Shown piece by piece: positions 42,910-53,122 of a stretch of 64,000 nt of DNA. Below the pieces are notes generated by a model. It saw only the letters and a list, made by a program, of their open reading frames with translations. It was not told where the DNA came from and searched no databases. The position numbers and the translations under genes are program-made. Source of the DNA: Rheinheimera pacifica (GTDB taxonomy: Bacteria; Pseudomonadota; Gammaproteobacteria; Enterobacterales; Alteromonadaceae); the NCBI RefSeq assembly GCF_024809855.1, contig NZ_JANUEM010000003.1, positions 372,001 to 436,000 of the forward strand. The letters are read 5' to 3'. The stretch's first letter is position 1. The number at the start of each line of letters is the position of its first letter.

Positions 42910-43959
42910 ATGAAAACAATAACACCACTTCGCTGGTTAAAGTTAGTTGTGCTGAGTATCAGCTTTACTCTGCTTGCTTTACCTGCATCGGCATCACTTA
43001 TTTTTTCTGATATCTACATTTTTGGCGATAGCCTGTCTGATACCGGCAATACCCGGGCTACAGTGCCGCTAGGCTCGTTAGGGCCAGTGGCTGCACTGGC
43101 CGGATATGGCCCTAACGGCCGTTTTTCTAATGGTAATCTCTGGCATGAGTACCTGGCAGATGATCTGGGGCTGACAAGCAGCAGATCTACCGGCGGCGGT
43201 AACAACTTTGCTTATGGTGGTGCCCGTATAGACAATGCAACCGGTGTTTCTACCGGCGTGCTAAACCAGTACAACCAGTACCTGAACCGGTTAAATGGAA
43301 CATCTTTTGATAGCGATGCCTTATATGTTGCCTGGGCCGGCGGCAATGATATGCGTGATCTGGTTGGTGCAGCTAACCCGTTGATGATGGTAACGTCGAT
43401 TATCGGCAATTTTCAGCTGATGCTTACCGATATGATTGCCAGGGGCGCTATGACATTGTTAGTGCCCAATTTACCTGATCTTGGCAGCATTCCGGAATTT
43501 GCCTCAACGGCTGACAGCCAGTCGGGCACAGAAGTCAGCCTGTTGTGGAATGACTTACTGGAAGAAATGCTGATTGATTTGTCAAAGCAATCACTGGCTC
43601 AAATTTATATGCTTGACGTATATAGTATTTTTGACAACATTCTGGCTAACCCTTTATCAGAAGGGTTTACCAATACTACTGATGAGTGCCGGTCTGTAAC
43701 GGGCGGTATTCTGGCTACCGAGCGCTCTTGTGCCAATGCATCACAGTATGTTTTCTGGGATGAAATTCATCCTACCACCCGTGCCCATAGTATTCTTGGC
43801 CGGGAAGCTTATGCTTTGCTACAAAGTGGCGTGACGGTATATCAACAGGTACCCGAGCCTGCCGGTATAGCCTTGTTCGTTCTGGCTATGGCTTATTTTG
43901 TCAGGCCCGCAAACTTTACCAAAGCTAAGGCCGCCAAGCAGTTGCTAACCGGGCAGTAA
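42910..43959 (+). CDS. GDSL/SGNH lipase-esterase with PEP-CTERM sorting signal
   Basis: 349-residue secreted hydrolase. Signal peptide ending ALPASA at about residue 28. SGNH blocks: FGDSLSDTGNT (nucleophile Ser), NFAYGGARI, WAGGNDMRD, and DEIHPTTRAHS with the catalytic Asp/His. The C-terminus VPEP, a hydrophobic stretch AGIALFVLAMAYFV and a basic tail RPANFTKAKAAK form a PEP-CTERM signal, recognised by an exosortase encoded outside this window. Such proteins are exported together with exopolysaccharide and may be cell-surface or biofilm matrix components. AAGGA ribosome site. Confidence 0.9.
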   Translation: MKTITPLRWLKLVVLSISFTLLALPASASLIFSDIYIFGDSLSDTGNTRATVPLGSLGPVAALAGYGPNGRFSNGNLWHEYLADDLGLTSSRSTGGGNNFAYGGARIDNATGVSTGVLNQYNQYLNRLNGTSFDSDALYVAWAGGNDMRDLVGAANPLMMVTSIIGNFQLMLTDMIARGAMTLLVPNLPDLGSIPEFASTADSQSGTEVSLLWNDLLEEMLIDLSKQSLAQIYMLDVYSIFDNILANPLSEGFTNTTDECRSVTGGILATERSCANASQYVFWDEIHPTTRAHSILGREAYALLQSGVTVYQQVPEPAGIALFVLAMAYFVRPANFTKAKAAKQLLTGQ

Positions 43960-44122
43960 GCTCATCATATACTGAGGTTGATGAATATGGTGCTGATACC
44001 GCAGGCTGGTGCAATAATGGCAAGAAGCTGAATTCTTGCTGTAAACATGGCTATTTTACTTCCCCCTGTCGGCGGCTTTTGCTCTAATAGCCGCCATTAT
44101 TACTTTTACACAGAGCCGGATT

Positions 44123-44932
44123 ATGCCATCTATCGGGATCTTTGGTGCCAATGGCCGTATGGGCCGGGCGTTAATTACCGTTGCTAAAGAACAACAGCTA
44201 AACCTTACGGCTGCCACAGTGCGCGCCGGATCAGAGCTTATTGGTGTTGACGCCGGCGAGCTTGCTGGTGTGGGTAAACTGGGGTTGCCACTAAGTGCAA
44301 CCGGTGCGGGCAGCATTAATAACGCTGATATCTGGGTCGATTTCACTATGCCCGAAGCCATGCTGGCGCATCTTGAACTGGCGGTAGCGGCAAAAAAAGC
44401 CATGATAATAGGTGTTACCGGTTTAACCGATACGCAGTATCAGCAGGTGCAGCAAGCAGCTAAGCATATTCCAATTGTCTGGGCGCCGAATATGAGTGTA
44501 GGGGTAAATCTGCTGCTGCACCTGGTACAAACTGCCGCCAAAGTAATGGGACAAACAGCTGATATTGAGATTATTGAAGCCCATCACCGTTTTAAAAAAG
44601 ACGCGCCGTCCGGCACTGCTATGGCTATCGGTGCCAGCATCGCCAAAGCGCTGGATCGTGATTTGACTAAGGTTGCCGTGTATGGCCGTGAGGGCATTAC
44701 CGGCGAGCGTGAGCAGCAAACTATCGGCTTTGCCACCGTGCGTGGCGGCGACATTATTGGCGACCATACCGCCTTATTCGCTGATTTAGGCGAAAGGCTG
44801 GAAATAAGCCACAAAGCGTCCAGCCGTAGTACCTTTGCCCAAGGCGCACTGCGCGCTGCTCTGTGGTTGCAAAATAAACAGAGTGGACTTTATTCTATGC
44901 AACAAGTGTTAGGTTTAGCTGATTTAAGCTAG
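44123..44932 (+). CDS. dapB: 4-hydroxy-tetrahydrodipicolinate reductase
   Basis: Second committed step of lysine/diaminopimelate synthesis. 269 residues. N-terminal dinucleotide motif IGIFGANGRMGRAL, VDFTMPEAML, GVTGLTDTQ, and the substrate-binding EAHHRFKKDAPSGTAMAIG segment, then ATVRGGDIIGDHTALF. A 7-bp hairpin GGCGGCT / AGCCGCC lies at 44071-44095, just upstream. Upstream of carAB as in many gammaproteobacteria. Confidence 0.96.
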   Translation: MPSIGIFGANGRMGRALITVAKEQQLNLTAATVRAGSELIGVDAGELAGVGKLGLPLSATGAGSINNADIWVDFTMPEAMLAHLELAVAAKKAMIIGVTGLTDTQYQQVQQAAKHIPIVWAPNMSVGVNLLLHLVQTAAKVMGQTADIEIIEAHHRFKKDAPSGTAMAIGASIAKALDRDLTKVAVYGREGITGEREQQTIGFATVRGGDIIGDHTALFADLGERLEISHKASSRSTFAQGALRAALWLQNKQSGLYSMQQVLGLADLS

Positions 44933-44973
44933 CTTTTTGCGCTATTAAGGTTAAAAACAAGCTAAAGTTGCCA

Positions 44974-44991
44974 TTTGTAATAAAATTCAAA
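44974..44991 (+). promoter_or_regulatory. ArgR box candidate upstream of carA
   Basis: TTTGTAATAAAATTCAAA matches the ARG-box consensus WNTGAATWWWWATTCANW at 16 of 18 positions. It lies about 140-155 bp before carA. carAB is under ArgR control in enterobacteria, normally through two adjacent boxes; a second one is not visible here. Confidence 0.5.
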
Positions 44992-45070
44992 AAAAGCGTA
45001 GCTTATCCAGCGCTGATCGCCTAAAATAGTCAGGTTTGCCTAAGGCAAATCGGGTATCACATTTTGGGTC

Positions 45071-45112
45071 AAAACGGGTTGTAAAACAGTGTCAGGTTTT
45101 CGCCCGTTTTTT
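45071..45112 (+). terminator. terminator-like hairpin in the carA leader (possible attenuator)
   Basis: AAAACGGG (45071-45078) pairs with CCCGTTTT (45103-45110) followed by more T; within the loop AAAAC pairs with GTTTT. The T-run ends only 6 bp before the GGAGGT ribosome site of carA. No promoter fits between hairpin and gene, so carAB transcription must read through it. Confidence 0.65.
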
Positions 45113-45129
45113 GCTGTTTGGAGGTTATC

Positions 45130-46260
45130 TTGACTAAGTCCGCCCTGCTCGTACTGGAAGACGGCACCGTATTTCGCGGTACAGCCATTGGCGCTGAAGG
45201 AGTTTCTGTAGGTGAAGTGGTGTTTAACACTTCCATGACCGGGTATCAGGAAATATTAACTGATCCCTCATACGCAGAACAAATCGTTACTCTTACTTAT
45301 CCACACATTGGCAATACCGGTACTAACCCTGAGGATGAAGAATCCGGACAAGTTTGGGCCCGAGGCCTGATAATCCGTGACCTTCCGCTTCTTGCCAGTA
45401 ATTTCCGTAACCAACTCTCTCTTAGTCAGTATTTAACACAACATAATATTCTCGGCATCGCCGATATCGATACCCGCAAGTTAACCCGTATTTTACGTGA
45501 GAAAGGTGCCCAGAACGGTTGCATTATCGCTGGCGATAACCCGGATGAAACTAAAGCACTGGAACTGGCGAAAGGCTTTCCCGGCTTGTCAGGCATGGAT
45601 TTAGCTAAAGAAGTTAGCGTGAAACAAGCTTACCAGTGGACTGAAGGCAGTTGGCAGTTGGGTGAAGGCCATCGCGCTGGCGCGCCGCAGCAGTTCCATG
45701 TAGTGGCGTATGATTTTGGTGTAAAACGCAATATTCTGCGCATGCTTGCCGACCGTGGCTGTAAGCTGACGGTAGTACCGGCACAAACGTCCGCTGCTGA
45801 TGTACTGGCGCTGAACCCGGATGGTATCTTTTTATCTAACGGCCCTGGCGACCCGGCACCTTGTACTTATGCTATCGAGGCGATTAAAACCTTTCTTGAA
45901 ACCGATATTCCGCTGTTTGGTATCTGTTTAGGCCATCAGTTACTGGCGCTGGCCAGTGGCGCACAAACTGTAAAAATGACGGTCGGCCACCATGGTGGTA
46001 ACCACCCGGTGCAGAATCTGGATACCAAACGCGTACTGATTACGGCACAAAACCATGGTTTTGCTGTCGATGAAGCCAGTTTACCGGCGAATTTACGCGC
46101 CACCCATAAATCGTTGTTTGACGGCACCTTACAAGGCATACATCGTACCGACAAACCGGCATTCAGCTTCCAGGGGCACCCTGAAGCCAGCCCTGGTCCG
46201 CACGAAGCCTCTGAGCTGTTCGACCATTTTATTGCGCTGATGCAACAGCATAACGCCTAG
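45130..46260 (+). CDS. carA: Carbamoyl-phosphate synthase small (glutaminase) subunit
   Basis: Supplies ammonia from glutamine to CarB for arginine and pyrimidine synthesis. 376 residues. The start is a TTG at 45130, five bases after GGAGGT; the first residues [14 protein letters not shown] match the E. coli protein, which also uses TTG. The class I amidotransferase domain has the Cys nucleophile in [13 protein letters not shown] and the His-Glu pair in [10 protein letters not shown]. carB follows after 30 bp. Confidence 0.97.
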   Translation: MTKSALLVLEDGTVFRGTAIGAEGVSVGEVVFNTSMTGYQEILTDPSYAEQIVTLTYPHIGNTGTNPEDEESGQVWARGLIIRDLPLLASNFRNQLSLSQYLTQHNILGIADIDTRKLTRILREKGAQNGCIIAGDNPDETKALELAKGFPGLSGMDLAKEVSVKQAYQWTEGSWQLGEGHRAGAPQQFHVVAYDFGVKRNILRMLADRGCKLTVVPAQTSAADVLALNPDGIFLSNGPGDPAPCTYAIEAIKTFLETDIPLFGICLGHQLLALASGAQTVKMTVGHHGGNHPVQNLDTKRVLITAQNHGFAVDEASLPANLRATHKSLFDGTLQGIHRTDKPAFSFQGHPEASPGPHEASELFDHFIALMQQHNA

Positions 46261-46290
46261 GCAAACACGAATTACGGAGATATTACAGCA

Positions 46291-49200
46291 ATGCCAAAAC
46301 GTACAGATTTAAACAGCATTCTGATTTTAGGCGCTGGCCCGATCGTGATTGGTCAGGCCTGTGAATTTGACTATTCAGGTGCCCAGGCCTGTAAAGCGTT
46401 AAAAGAAGAAGGCTACCGCGTTATTCTGGTGAACTCGAACCCGGCCACCATTATGACCGACCCGGAAATGGCCGATGCCACTTACATTGAGCCGATTCAC
46501 TGGCAGGTAGTGGAAAAAATTATCGAAAAAGAGCGGCCCTGTGCCGTGTTGCCCACCATGGGCGGCCAGACTGCACTGAACTGTGCGCTGGACTTAGAGC
46601 GCCATGGTGTACTGGCGAAATACAATGTCGAAATGATTGGCGCTACCGCTGATGCTATCGACAAAGCAGAAGACAGAAGCCGCTTTGATAAGGCCATGCG
46701 CTCTATCGGCCTGGCGTGCCCGCGTGCCGGTTTGGCGCATTCAATGGATGAAGCCTATCAGGTATTGGAAGACATTGGCTTTCCGTGCATTATCCGGCCA
46801 TCGTTTACGATGGGTGGCTCCGGTGGTGGTATCGCTTATAACCGCGAAGAATTTGAAGAAATTTGTACCCGTGGCCTCGACTTATCGCCTACTAAAGAGC
46901 TGTTGATTGACGAGTCGTTAATCGGCTGGAAAGAATACGAAATGGAAGTGGTGCGCGATAAAAACGATAACTGCATTATCGTATGTGCCATTGAAAACTT
47001 CGACCCTATGGGTGTACACACCGGCGACTCTATCACGGTAGCCCCGGCGCAAACGCTGACCGACAAAGAATATCAGATCATGCGTAATGCCTCGCTGGCG
47101 GTGCTGCGTGAAATTGGTGTTGAAACAGGTGGTTCAAACGTTCAGTTTGGTATTAACCCGGTTGATGGCCGTATGGTGATCATTGAGATGAACCCGCGCG
47201 TGTCGCGCTCATCTGCGCTGGCGTCAAAAGCTACCGGTTTCCCTATTGCCAAAGTGGCCGCCAAGCTGGCTATTGGTTATACGCTGGACGAACTGGCCAA
47301 CGATATTACCGGCGGTAAAACCCCGGCTTCGTTTGAGCCAAGCATCGACTACGTGGTTACCAAGGTGCCGCGTTTTAACTTTGAAAAATTCGCCGGTGCT
47401 AATGACCGCCTCACTACCCAGATGAAATCAGTTGGTGAGGTAATGTCAATTGGCCGCAACCAGCAGGAATCGCTGCAAAAAGCGCTGCGCAGCCTTGAGA
47501 TTGGCGTATGTGGTTTAGACCCGGTGATCGATATCACGCTGCCGGAAGCTAAAGATAAAATTATCCGTGAGTTAAAAGAGCCGGGCTCGCACCGTATTTG
47601 GTATATCGCCGATGCGCTGCGTTTGGGCATGAGCATGGATGAGATTTTTACCTTAACCAATATCGACCGCTGGTTTTTGGTACAAATTGAAGATTTGGTA
47701 AAAGAAGAGCAACTGCTTAGCAAAGACGGCTTTGCCGCGCTGGACGAAGAGCGGTTAAAACGGTTAAAGCGCAAAGGCTTTGCCGACAAACGTATTGCCG
47801 ATGTGCTGGGCGTTAGTGAAAACGAAGTACGTAAAAAACGTTACGGCTACAAGTTACACCCGGTGTATAAGCGGGTAGATACCTGTGCGGCAGAATTTGC
47901 CTCTAACACCGCTTATATGTACAGCAGCTATGATGAAGAGTGTGAAGCACTGCCTACCCAACGCGATAAAATTATGATTATCGGTGGTGGGCCGAACCGT
48001 ATCGGCCAGGGTATCGAGTTCGATTACTGCTGTGTGCACGCCTCGCTGGCACTGCGCGAAGACGGCTTTGAAACCATTATGGTTAACTGTAACCCGGAAA
48101 CTGTGTCTACTGATTACGATACATCAGACCGGTTGTACTTCGAGCCTATCACGCTGGAAGATGTGCTGGAAATTGTGCGTAAAGAACAGCCCAAAGGCGT
48201 TATCGTACAATACGGTGGCCAAACGCCACTGAAATTAGCCCGCGCATTAGAAGCTAATGGCGTGCCAATTATTGGTACCTCACCGGATGCAATTGACCGC
48301 GCAGAAGACCGTGAGCGTTTTCAGCAGGCAGTAGAACGTTTAGGCTTAAAACAGCCGAAAAACGCTACTGTAACCAGCATGGAAGAAGCGATTGCCAAGG
48401 CACCGGAAATTGGTTTCCCGATGGTAGTACGCCCATCTTACGTACTGGGTGGCCGCGCCATGGAGATTGTCTATGACGAGCAGGACCTGCGCCGTTATAT
48501 GACTGACGCAGTTAGCGTATCAAACGATTCTCCGGTGCTGCTGGATAACTTCCTTGATGATGCCATTGAAGTTGACATCGATGCTATCTGTGACGGTAAA
48601 GAAGTGGTTATCGGCGGCATTATGGAACACATCGAACAAGCGGGTGTGCACTCCGGCGATTCGGCCTGTTCTTTGCCTCCGTATAGCCTGAGCAAAGACA
48701 TTCAGGATGTCATGCGTGAGCAGGTACGTAAGCTGGCAATGGAGTTGGGTGTGGTTGGCCTGATGAATACCCAGTTTGCGGTAAAAGATAACGAAGTGTA
48801 CTTAATTGAAGTTAACCCGCGTGCAGCCCGTACTGTGCCCTTTGTGTCTAAAGCTACCGGCGTTGCTGTTGCTAAAGTTGGCGCGCGTTGTATGGCGGGT
48901 AAATCACTGGCTGAACAGGGTATTACAACAGAAATTATTCCACCGTTTTTCTCAGTAAAAGAAGTGGTTATTCCGTTTAACAAGTTCCCGGGCGTGGATC
49001 CGATCCTAGGCCCTGAAATGCGTTCAACCGGTGAAGTGATGGGTGTGGGCGATACCTTTGAAGAAGCCTTTGCTAAAGGCCAGCTTGGGGCCAGTACCTT
49101 AATTCCAACCGGTGGCCGTGCCTTGCTTTCAGTACGCGACAGCGATAAAGTGCGCGTTGTTGAACTGGCAAAGCGTATGGTTGAAAAAGGCTTTGAACTG

Positions 49201-49512
49201 GATGCTACCGGCGGTACTGCCAAAGCATTGCAGGCTGCAGGTATTACATGCCGCACGGTAAATAAGGTGTCTGAAGGCCGCCCGCATATTCTGGATCGCA
49301 TTAAAAACGGTGAATACAGCTATATCGTTAATACGACCGATGGTCGTCAGGCGATTGAAGACTCTAAAGTTATTCGCCGCGGTGCGCTGCAGTACAAAGC
49401 TAACTACACCACGACATTAAATGCTGCCTTTGCTACGGTAAAATCAAACGCCGCCAGTGCGTTTGAAAACGTAGCCTCAGTGCAGGAACTACATAAGAGA
49501 GTTAACGGATGA
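46291..49512 (+). CDS. carB: Carbamoyl-phosphate synthase large subunit
   Basis: 1073 residues, full length. Two tandem ATP-grasp halves are visible ([19 protein letters not shown] at the start and [19 protein letters not shown] near residue 560), each with ATP-binding segments ([33 protein letters not shown]), then a C-terminal MGS regulatory domain ([13 protein letters not shown]) where UMP and ornithine act. Ribosome site GGAGAT. Its stop overlaps greA (ATGA). Confidence 0.98.
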   Translation: MPKRTDLNSILILGAGPIVIGQACEFDYSGAQACKALKEEGYRVILVNSNPATIMTDPEMADATYIEPIHWQVVEKIIEKERPCAVLPTMGGQTALNCALDLERHGVLAKYNVEMIGATADAIDKAEDRSRFDKAMRSIGLACPRAGLAHSMDEAYQVLEDIGFPCIIRPSFTMGGSGGGIAYNREEFEEICTRGLDLSPTKELLIDESLIGWKEYEMEVVRDKNDNCIIVCAIENFDPMGVHTGDSITVAPAQTLTDKEYQIMRNASLAVLREIGVETGGSNVQFGINPVDGRMVIIEMNPRVSRSSALASKATGFPIAKVAAKLAIGYTLDELANDITGGKTPASFEPSIDYVVTKVPRFNFEKFAGANDRLTTQMKSVGEVMSIGRNQQESLQKALRSLEIGVCGLDPVIDITLPEAKDKIIRELKEPGSHRIWYIADALRLGMSMDEIFTLTNIDRWFLVQIEDLVKEEQLLSKDGFAALDEERLKRLKRKGFADKRIADVLGVSENEVRKKRYGYKLHPVYKRVDTCAAEFASNTAYMYSSYDEECEALPTQRDKIMIIGGGPNRIGQGIEFDYCCVHASLALREDGFETIMVNCNPETVSTDYDTSDRLYFEPITLEDVLEIVRKEQPKGVIVQYGGQTPLKLARALEANGVPIIGTSPDAIDRAEDRERFQQAVERLGLKQPKNATVTSMEEAIAKAPEIGFPMVVRPSYVLGGRAMEIVYDEQDLRRYMTDAVSVSNDSPVLLDNFLDDAIEVDIDAICDGKEVVIGGIMEHIEQAGVHSGDSACSLPPYSLSKDIQDVMREQVRKLAMELGVVGLMNTQFAVKDNEVYLIEVNPRAARTVPFVSKATGVAVAKVGARCMAGKSLAEQGITTEIIPPFFSVKEVVIPFNKFPGVDPILGPEMRSTGEVMGVGDTFEEAFAKGQLGASTLIPTGGRALLSVRDSDKVRVVELAKRMVEKGFELDATGGTAKALQAAGITCRTVNKVSEGRPHILDRIKNGEYSYIVNTTDGRQAIEDSKVIRRGALQYKANYTTTLNAAFATVKSNAASAFENVASVQELHKRVNG

Positions 49513-49985
49513 GTGCAATCCCAATGACAGTGCAGGGCGCAGAACGACTGCGCGCTGAGCTGCATGAACTTAAATCAGTAAAACGGCCTGCGATTATTCA
49601 GGCCATTGCCACAGCACGTGAGCACGGCGATTTAAAAGAAAACGCTGAATATCATGCTGCACGTGAGCAACAGGGCTTTTGCGAAGGCCGTATTCAGGAT
49701 ATTGAAGCTAAGCTGTCCAATGCACAGATTATTGATATCAGTAAGTTACCCAATACCGGCAAGGTTATTTTCGGCTGTACCGTTACTATTCTGAACCTGG
49801 ATAGCGACGAAGAGGTCACTTACCGTATTGTTGGCGATGATGAAGCTGATATCAAAAATAACCTGATTTCAGTTAATTCGCCGATTGCGCGTGGTTTAAT
49901 CGGCAAAACGGCTGATGATGTGGTAAATATCACTACACCAAAAGGTGTAGTTGAGTTTGAAATTACCGCAGTGCAATATATTTGA
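49509..49985 (+). CDS. greA: Transcription elongation factor GreA
   Basis: 158 residues. Rescues backtracked RNA polymerase by stimulating transcript cleavage. The N-terminal coiled coil with the acidic tip ([20 protein letters not shown], about residues 36-55) is intact, followed by the FKBP-like C-terminal domain. It begins in a 4-bp overlap with carB. Confidence 0.97.
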   Translation: MSAIPMTVQGAERLRAELHELKSVKRPAIIQAIATAREHGDLKENAEYHAAREQQGFCEGRIQDIEAKLSNAQIIDISKLPNTGKVIFGCTVTILNLDSDEEVTYRIVGDDEADIKNNLISVNSPIARGLIGKTADDVVNITTPKGVVEFEITAVQYI

Positions 49986-50000
49986 AACCTGAACCCAATA

Positions 50001-50027
50001 AAAAAAGCGCCTGACGGCGCTTTTTTT
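50001..50027. terminator. bidirectional terminator between greA and yhbY
   Basis: GCGCC-TGAC-GGCGC stem with A6 on the left and T7 on the right; serves both convergent genes. Confidence 0.93.
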
Positions 50028-50042
50028 ATGTTTAATATATAT

Positions 50043-50339
50043 TTAGCCGCGTGGCAGCTGAATTTTTTTCGCTTCACTTTGGCGGAACAATACCAGCGTT
50101 TTGCCGATTACCTGTACTTTATCTGCTTTGGTTTCACGGATAATTGCATCCATGATCAGTACTTTTTGCTCTCTGTCTTCTGTTGGTACTTTTACTTTAA
50201 TCAGTTCGTGAAAGCCAAGTGCAACTTCAATCTCGGCAACCACGCCTTCTGTCAGGCCGTTGCCACCCAGCAGGATCACAGGCTTAAGATCATGGGCTTT
50301 TGCTTTTAAAAATTGTTTCTGTTTGTTGGTTAAACTCAT
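50043..50339 (-). CDS. yhbY: Ribosome-assembly RNA-binding protein YhbY (CRM domain)
   Basis: 98-residue single CRM domain protein that associates with pre-50S particles. The MSLTNKQKQFLKAKAHDLKP start and the GGNGLTEGVVAEIEVALGFH core (GxxG RNA-binding motif) are standard. The frame is open for 22 more codons upstream, but the ATG complementary to 50337-50339 gives the family N-terminus. Divergent from rlmE, as in E. coli. Confidence 0.95.
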   Translation of the reverse strand: MSLTNKQKQFLKAKAHDLKPVILLGGNGLTEGVVAEIEVALGFHELIKVKVPTEDREQKVLIMDAIIRETKADKVQVIGKTLVLFRQSEAKKIQLPRG

Positions 50340-50422
50340 AAAATGACTATTTCCGCAGATAACGCTTGAATTTGCGTTATTGTAGCGCCATCTAACGCAT
50401 AACACTAATCAAGAGTGAAAGC

Positions 50423-51052
50423 ATGACCAAGAAAAAACGCTCTGCCAGTTCAACCCGTTGGTTGAAAGAGCATTTCGATGATCAATTTGTACAAAAAGCA
50501 CAAAAGTTAGGCCTGCGTTCACGGGCCGCTTTTAAACTGGAAGAGATAAACCAGCAGGACAAATTGATCAAACCCGCTATGACGGTGGTGGATTTAGGCT
50601 CTGCACCGGGTAGCTGGTCTCAGTTTTGTGTTGGTATTGTCGGTGGTAAAGGTACCGTGATAGCCTGTGACATTCTGCCTATGGATCCGATTAACGGAGT
50701 CAGTTTTCTGCAGGGCGATTTTCGTGATGAAGCAGTATTAAACGCATTACTGAGCCGGATCGGCGGTCAGAACGTAGACGTAGTATTGTCTGATATGGCG
50801 CCAAATATGAGTGGCAATGACACTACGGATCAGGCAAGGTCGGTGTATCTGGTGGAACTGGCGCTTGATATGTGTCACAAAGTGCTAAAGCAAAATGGCA
50901 GTTTTGTGGTCAAAGTATTTCAGGGTGATGGCTTCGAGCAATTTTTAAAAGATGTGCGTGCTGCCTTTACCACTGTGAAAATTCGTAAGCCCGATTCGTC
51001 CCGTGCGCGTTCACGAGAGACATATATCGTGGCTACCGGCTTCAAAGTCTAG
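50423..51052 (+). CDS. rlmE: 23S rRNA 2'-O-ribose methyltransferase RlmE (FtsJ/RrmJ)
   Basis: Methylates U2552 of 23S rRNA; heat-inducible in E. coli. 209 residues with the SAM motif [13 protein letters not shown] and the K-D-K-E tetrad ([38 protein letters not shown]). Followed 49 bp later by ftsH, the conserved rlmE-ftsH pair. Confidence 0.97.
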   Translation: MTKKKRSASSTRWLKEHFDDQFVQKAQKLGLRSRAAFKLEEINQQDKLIKPAMTVVDLGSAPGSWSQFCVGIVGGKGTVIACDILPMDPINGVSFLQGDFRDEAVLNALLSRIGGQNVDVVLSDMAPNMSGNDTTDQARSVYLVELALDMCHKVLKQNGSFVVKVFQGDGFEQFLKDVRAAFTTVKIRKPDSSRARSRETYIVATGFKV

Positions 51053-51101
51053 TAAAGTAGCCGGGTAATTATCTATTTATCGGTAAGAAGAGGTTATAAC
51101 C

Positions 51102-53033
51102 TTGAGTGACATGGCAAAGAATCTGATTGTCTGGTTAGTGATCGCCGTCGTATTAATGTCGGTGTTTAACAGCTTTGGCCCCGGCGACAGTGCCGACCGG
51201 CAAACCAGTTACACTCAGTTTATCAACGAGGTAAATCAGGGCCAGATCCGCGAGGTGAAAGTTGAGCGCTCTGGTGTGATTACCGGTGTAAAACGTAACG
51301 GCGATCGTTTTGAAACAGTGATCCCTGGTGGCTATGATGAGAAGCTGCTGGATGACCTGATTAAAAACGATGTCAGAAGTTTAGGCAGTAAACCTGAAGA
51401 AAGCAGCTTGCTGGGTACTATTCTGTTGTCCTGGGGCCCAATGCTGTTGCTTATCGGCGTGTGGATTTTCTTTATGCGCCAGATGCAGGGCGGCGGTGGC
51501 AAAGGTGCCATGTCGTTCGGTAAAAGCAAAGCGCGTCTGATGGGTGAAGATCAAATCAAAACTACTTTTGCTGATGTTGCCGGTTGTGACGAGGCGAAAG
51601 AAGAGGTTTCTGAACTGGTTGATTACCTGCGCGATCCATCACGTTTCCAAAAGCTGGGTGGTAAAATTCCAACCGGTATTTTAATGGTTGGCCCACCAGG
51701 TACTGGTAAAACCTTATTAGCCAAAGCTATTGCCGGTGAAGCCAAAGTACCTTTCTTTACGATTTCAGGTTCAGACTTCGTTGAAATGTTTGTCGGTGTA
51801 GGTGCATCCCGTGTGCGCGACATGTTTGATCAAGCCAAAAAAGCGGCACCTTGTATTATCTTTATTGATGAGATTGATGCAGTAGGCCGTCAGCGTGGTG
51901 CCGGTTTAGGCGGTGGCCATGATGAGCGCGAGCAAACCTTAAACCAGATGTTGGTTGAAATGGATGGTTTTGACGGTAACGAAGGTATTATTGTTATTGC
52001 CGCAACTAACCGCCCTGACGTACTGGACCCGGCGCTGCTACGCCCAGGTCGTTTTGACCGTCAGGTTGTGGTAGGTTTGCCGGATGTAAAAGGCCGCGAA
52101 CAAATTTTAAAAGTGCATATGCGTAAAGTACCGCTGGCTGAAGGGGTAGAACCGTCAGTTATCGCGCGTGGTACGCCGGGGTTTTCCGGTGCCGATTTAG
52201 CCAACCTGGTTAATGAAGCGGCTCTGTTTGCTGCCCGTGGTGGTCGCCGTGTAGTGTCGATGGACGAGTTTGAAAAAGCCAAAGACAAGATCATGATGGG
52301 CGCAGAACGGCGCTCTATGGTGATGACAGAAAAAGAAAAAGAGATGACAGCTTATCATGAAGCTGGTCATGCTATTGTTGGCCGCCTGGTGCCGGACCAC
52401 GACCCTGTTTACAAGGTTAGTATTATTCCGCGTGGCCGTGCTTTGGGCGTTACTATGTACTTGCCTGAGCGAGACCGTGTATCGCACAGCAAGCGCTTGC
52501 TGGAGAGTATGATCAGTTCGTTATTTGGTGGCCGGATAGCCGAAGAAGTGATTTACGGTTTTGAATCTGTTACTACCGGTGCGTCGAACGATATTGAGCG
52601 GGCTACAGATCTGGCGCGCAAAATGGTTACACAATGGGGTTTCTCAGAGAAGCTTGGCCCATTACTGTACGCCGATGAAGAAGGTGAAGTATTCCTTGGC
52701 CGCTCGGTCAGCAAAAATAAGCATATGTCGGAAGATACTGTTAAAGCCATTGATGCTGAAATTCGTGACTTTATTGACCGTAACTACGACAGAGCGAAAA
52801 AGCTGATTGAAGAAAACATGGACATCCTGCATGCAATGAAAGATGCATTGATGAAGTATGAAACCATAGATGCCAGGCAGATTGATGATTTGATGGCGCG
52901 GCGCGAAGTACGGCAGCCGGAAAACTGGGAACCCCGTGATAAGCCGGGCTCAGACGACAAGCCGGATAGCAAAGTCAGCCAGGATGATGATGCAGCCGTT
53001 CCGGGTAAGCCATCAGAAGGTAACCTACACTAA
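51102..53033 (+). CDS. ftsH: ATP-dependent zinc metalloprotease FtsH
   Basis: Hexameric membrane protease that degrades sigma-32, LpxC and damaged membrane proteins. 643 residues: two membrane helices (about 8-26 and 103-122), AAA domain with Walker A GPPGTGKT and Walker [13 protein letters not shown], the SRH region, and the zinc motif HEAGH. The TTG at 51102 is preferred because AGAGGT lies 7 bp upstream; the in-frame ATG at 51111 would be 16 bp away. Confidence 0.97.
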   Translation: MSDMAKNLIVWLVIAVVLMSVFNSFGPGDSADRQTSYTQFINEVNQGQIREVKVERSGVITGVKRNGDRFETVIPGGYDEKLLDDLIKNDVRSLGSKPEESSLLGTILLSWGPMLLLIGVWIFFMRQMQGGGGKGAMSFGKSKARLMGEDQIKTTFADVAGCDEAKEEVSELVDYLRDPSRFQKLGGKIPTGILMVGPPGTGKTLLAKAIAGEAKVPFFTISGSDFVEMFVGVGASRVRDMFDQAKKAAPCIIFIDEIDAVGRQRGAGLGGGHDEREQTLNQMLVEMDGFDGNEGIIVIAATNRPDVLDPALLRPGRFDRQVVVGLPDVKGREQILKVHMRKVPLAEGVEPSVIARGTPGFSGADLANLVNEAALFAARGGRRVVSMDEFEKAKDKIMMGAERRSMVMTEKEKEMTAYHEAGHAIVGRLVPDHDPVYKVSIIPRGRALGVTMYLPERDRVSHSKRLLESMISSLFGGRIAEEVIYGFESVTTGASNDIERATDLARKMVTQWGFSEKLGPLLYADEEGEVFLGRSVSKNKHMSEDTVKAIDAEIRDFIDRNYDRAKKLIEENMDILHAMKDALMKYETIDARQIDDLMARREVRQPENWEPRDKPGSDDKPDSKVSQDDDAAVPGKPSEGNLH

Positions 53034-53055
53034 ATCTGTTGTATTTAGCCAAATT

Positions 53056-53085
53056 AAAGCCCCGGTTATGCCGGGGTTTGTTTTT
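53056..53085 (+). terminator. Rho-independent terminator after ftsH
   Basis: CCCCGG-TTATG-CCGGGG stem with a T-rich tail (TTTGTTTTT), 23 bp past the ftsH stop and 38 bp before folP. Confidence 0.85.
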
Positions 53086-53122
53086 ACAGCCAGAGCCAAA
53101 ATATCTTGTTCCAGGAGCCAAT

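Noticed and set aside
45036-45137. TTG-initiated leader peptide upstream of carA
   Set aside because: The frame runs about 33 codons and overlaps carA, but there is no spaced ribosome site and no ATG; mentioned only as context for the leader hairpin, not annotated.
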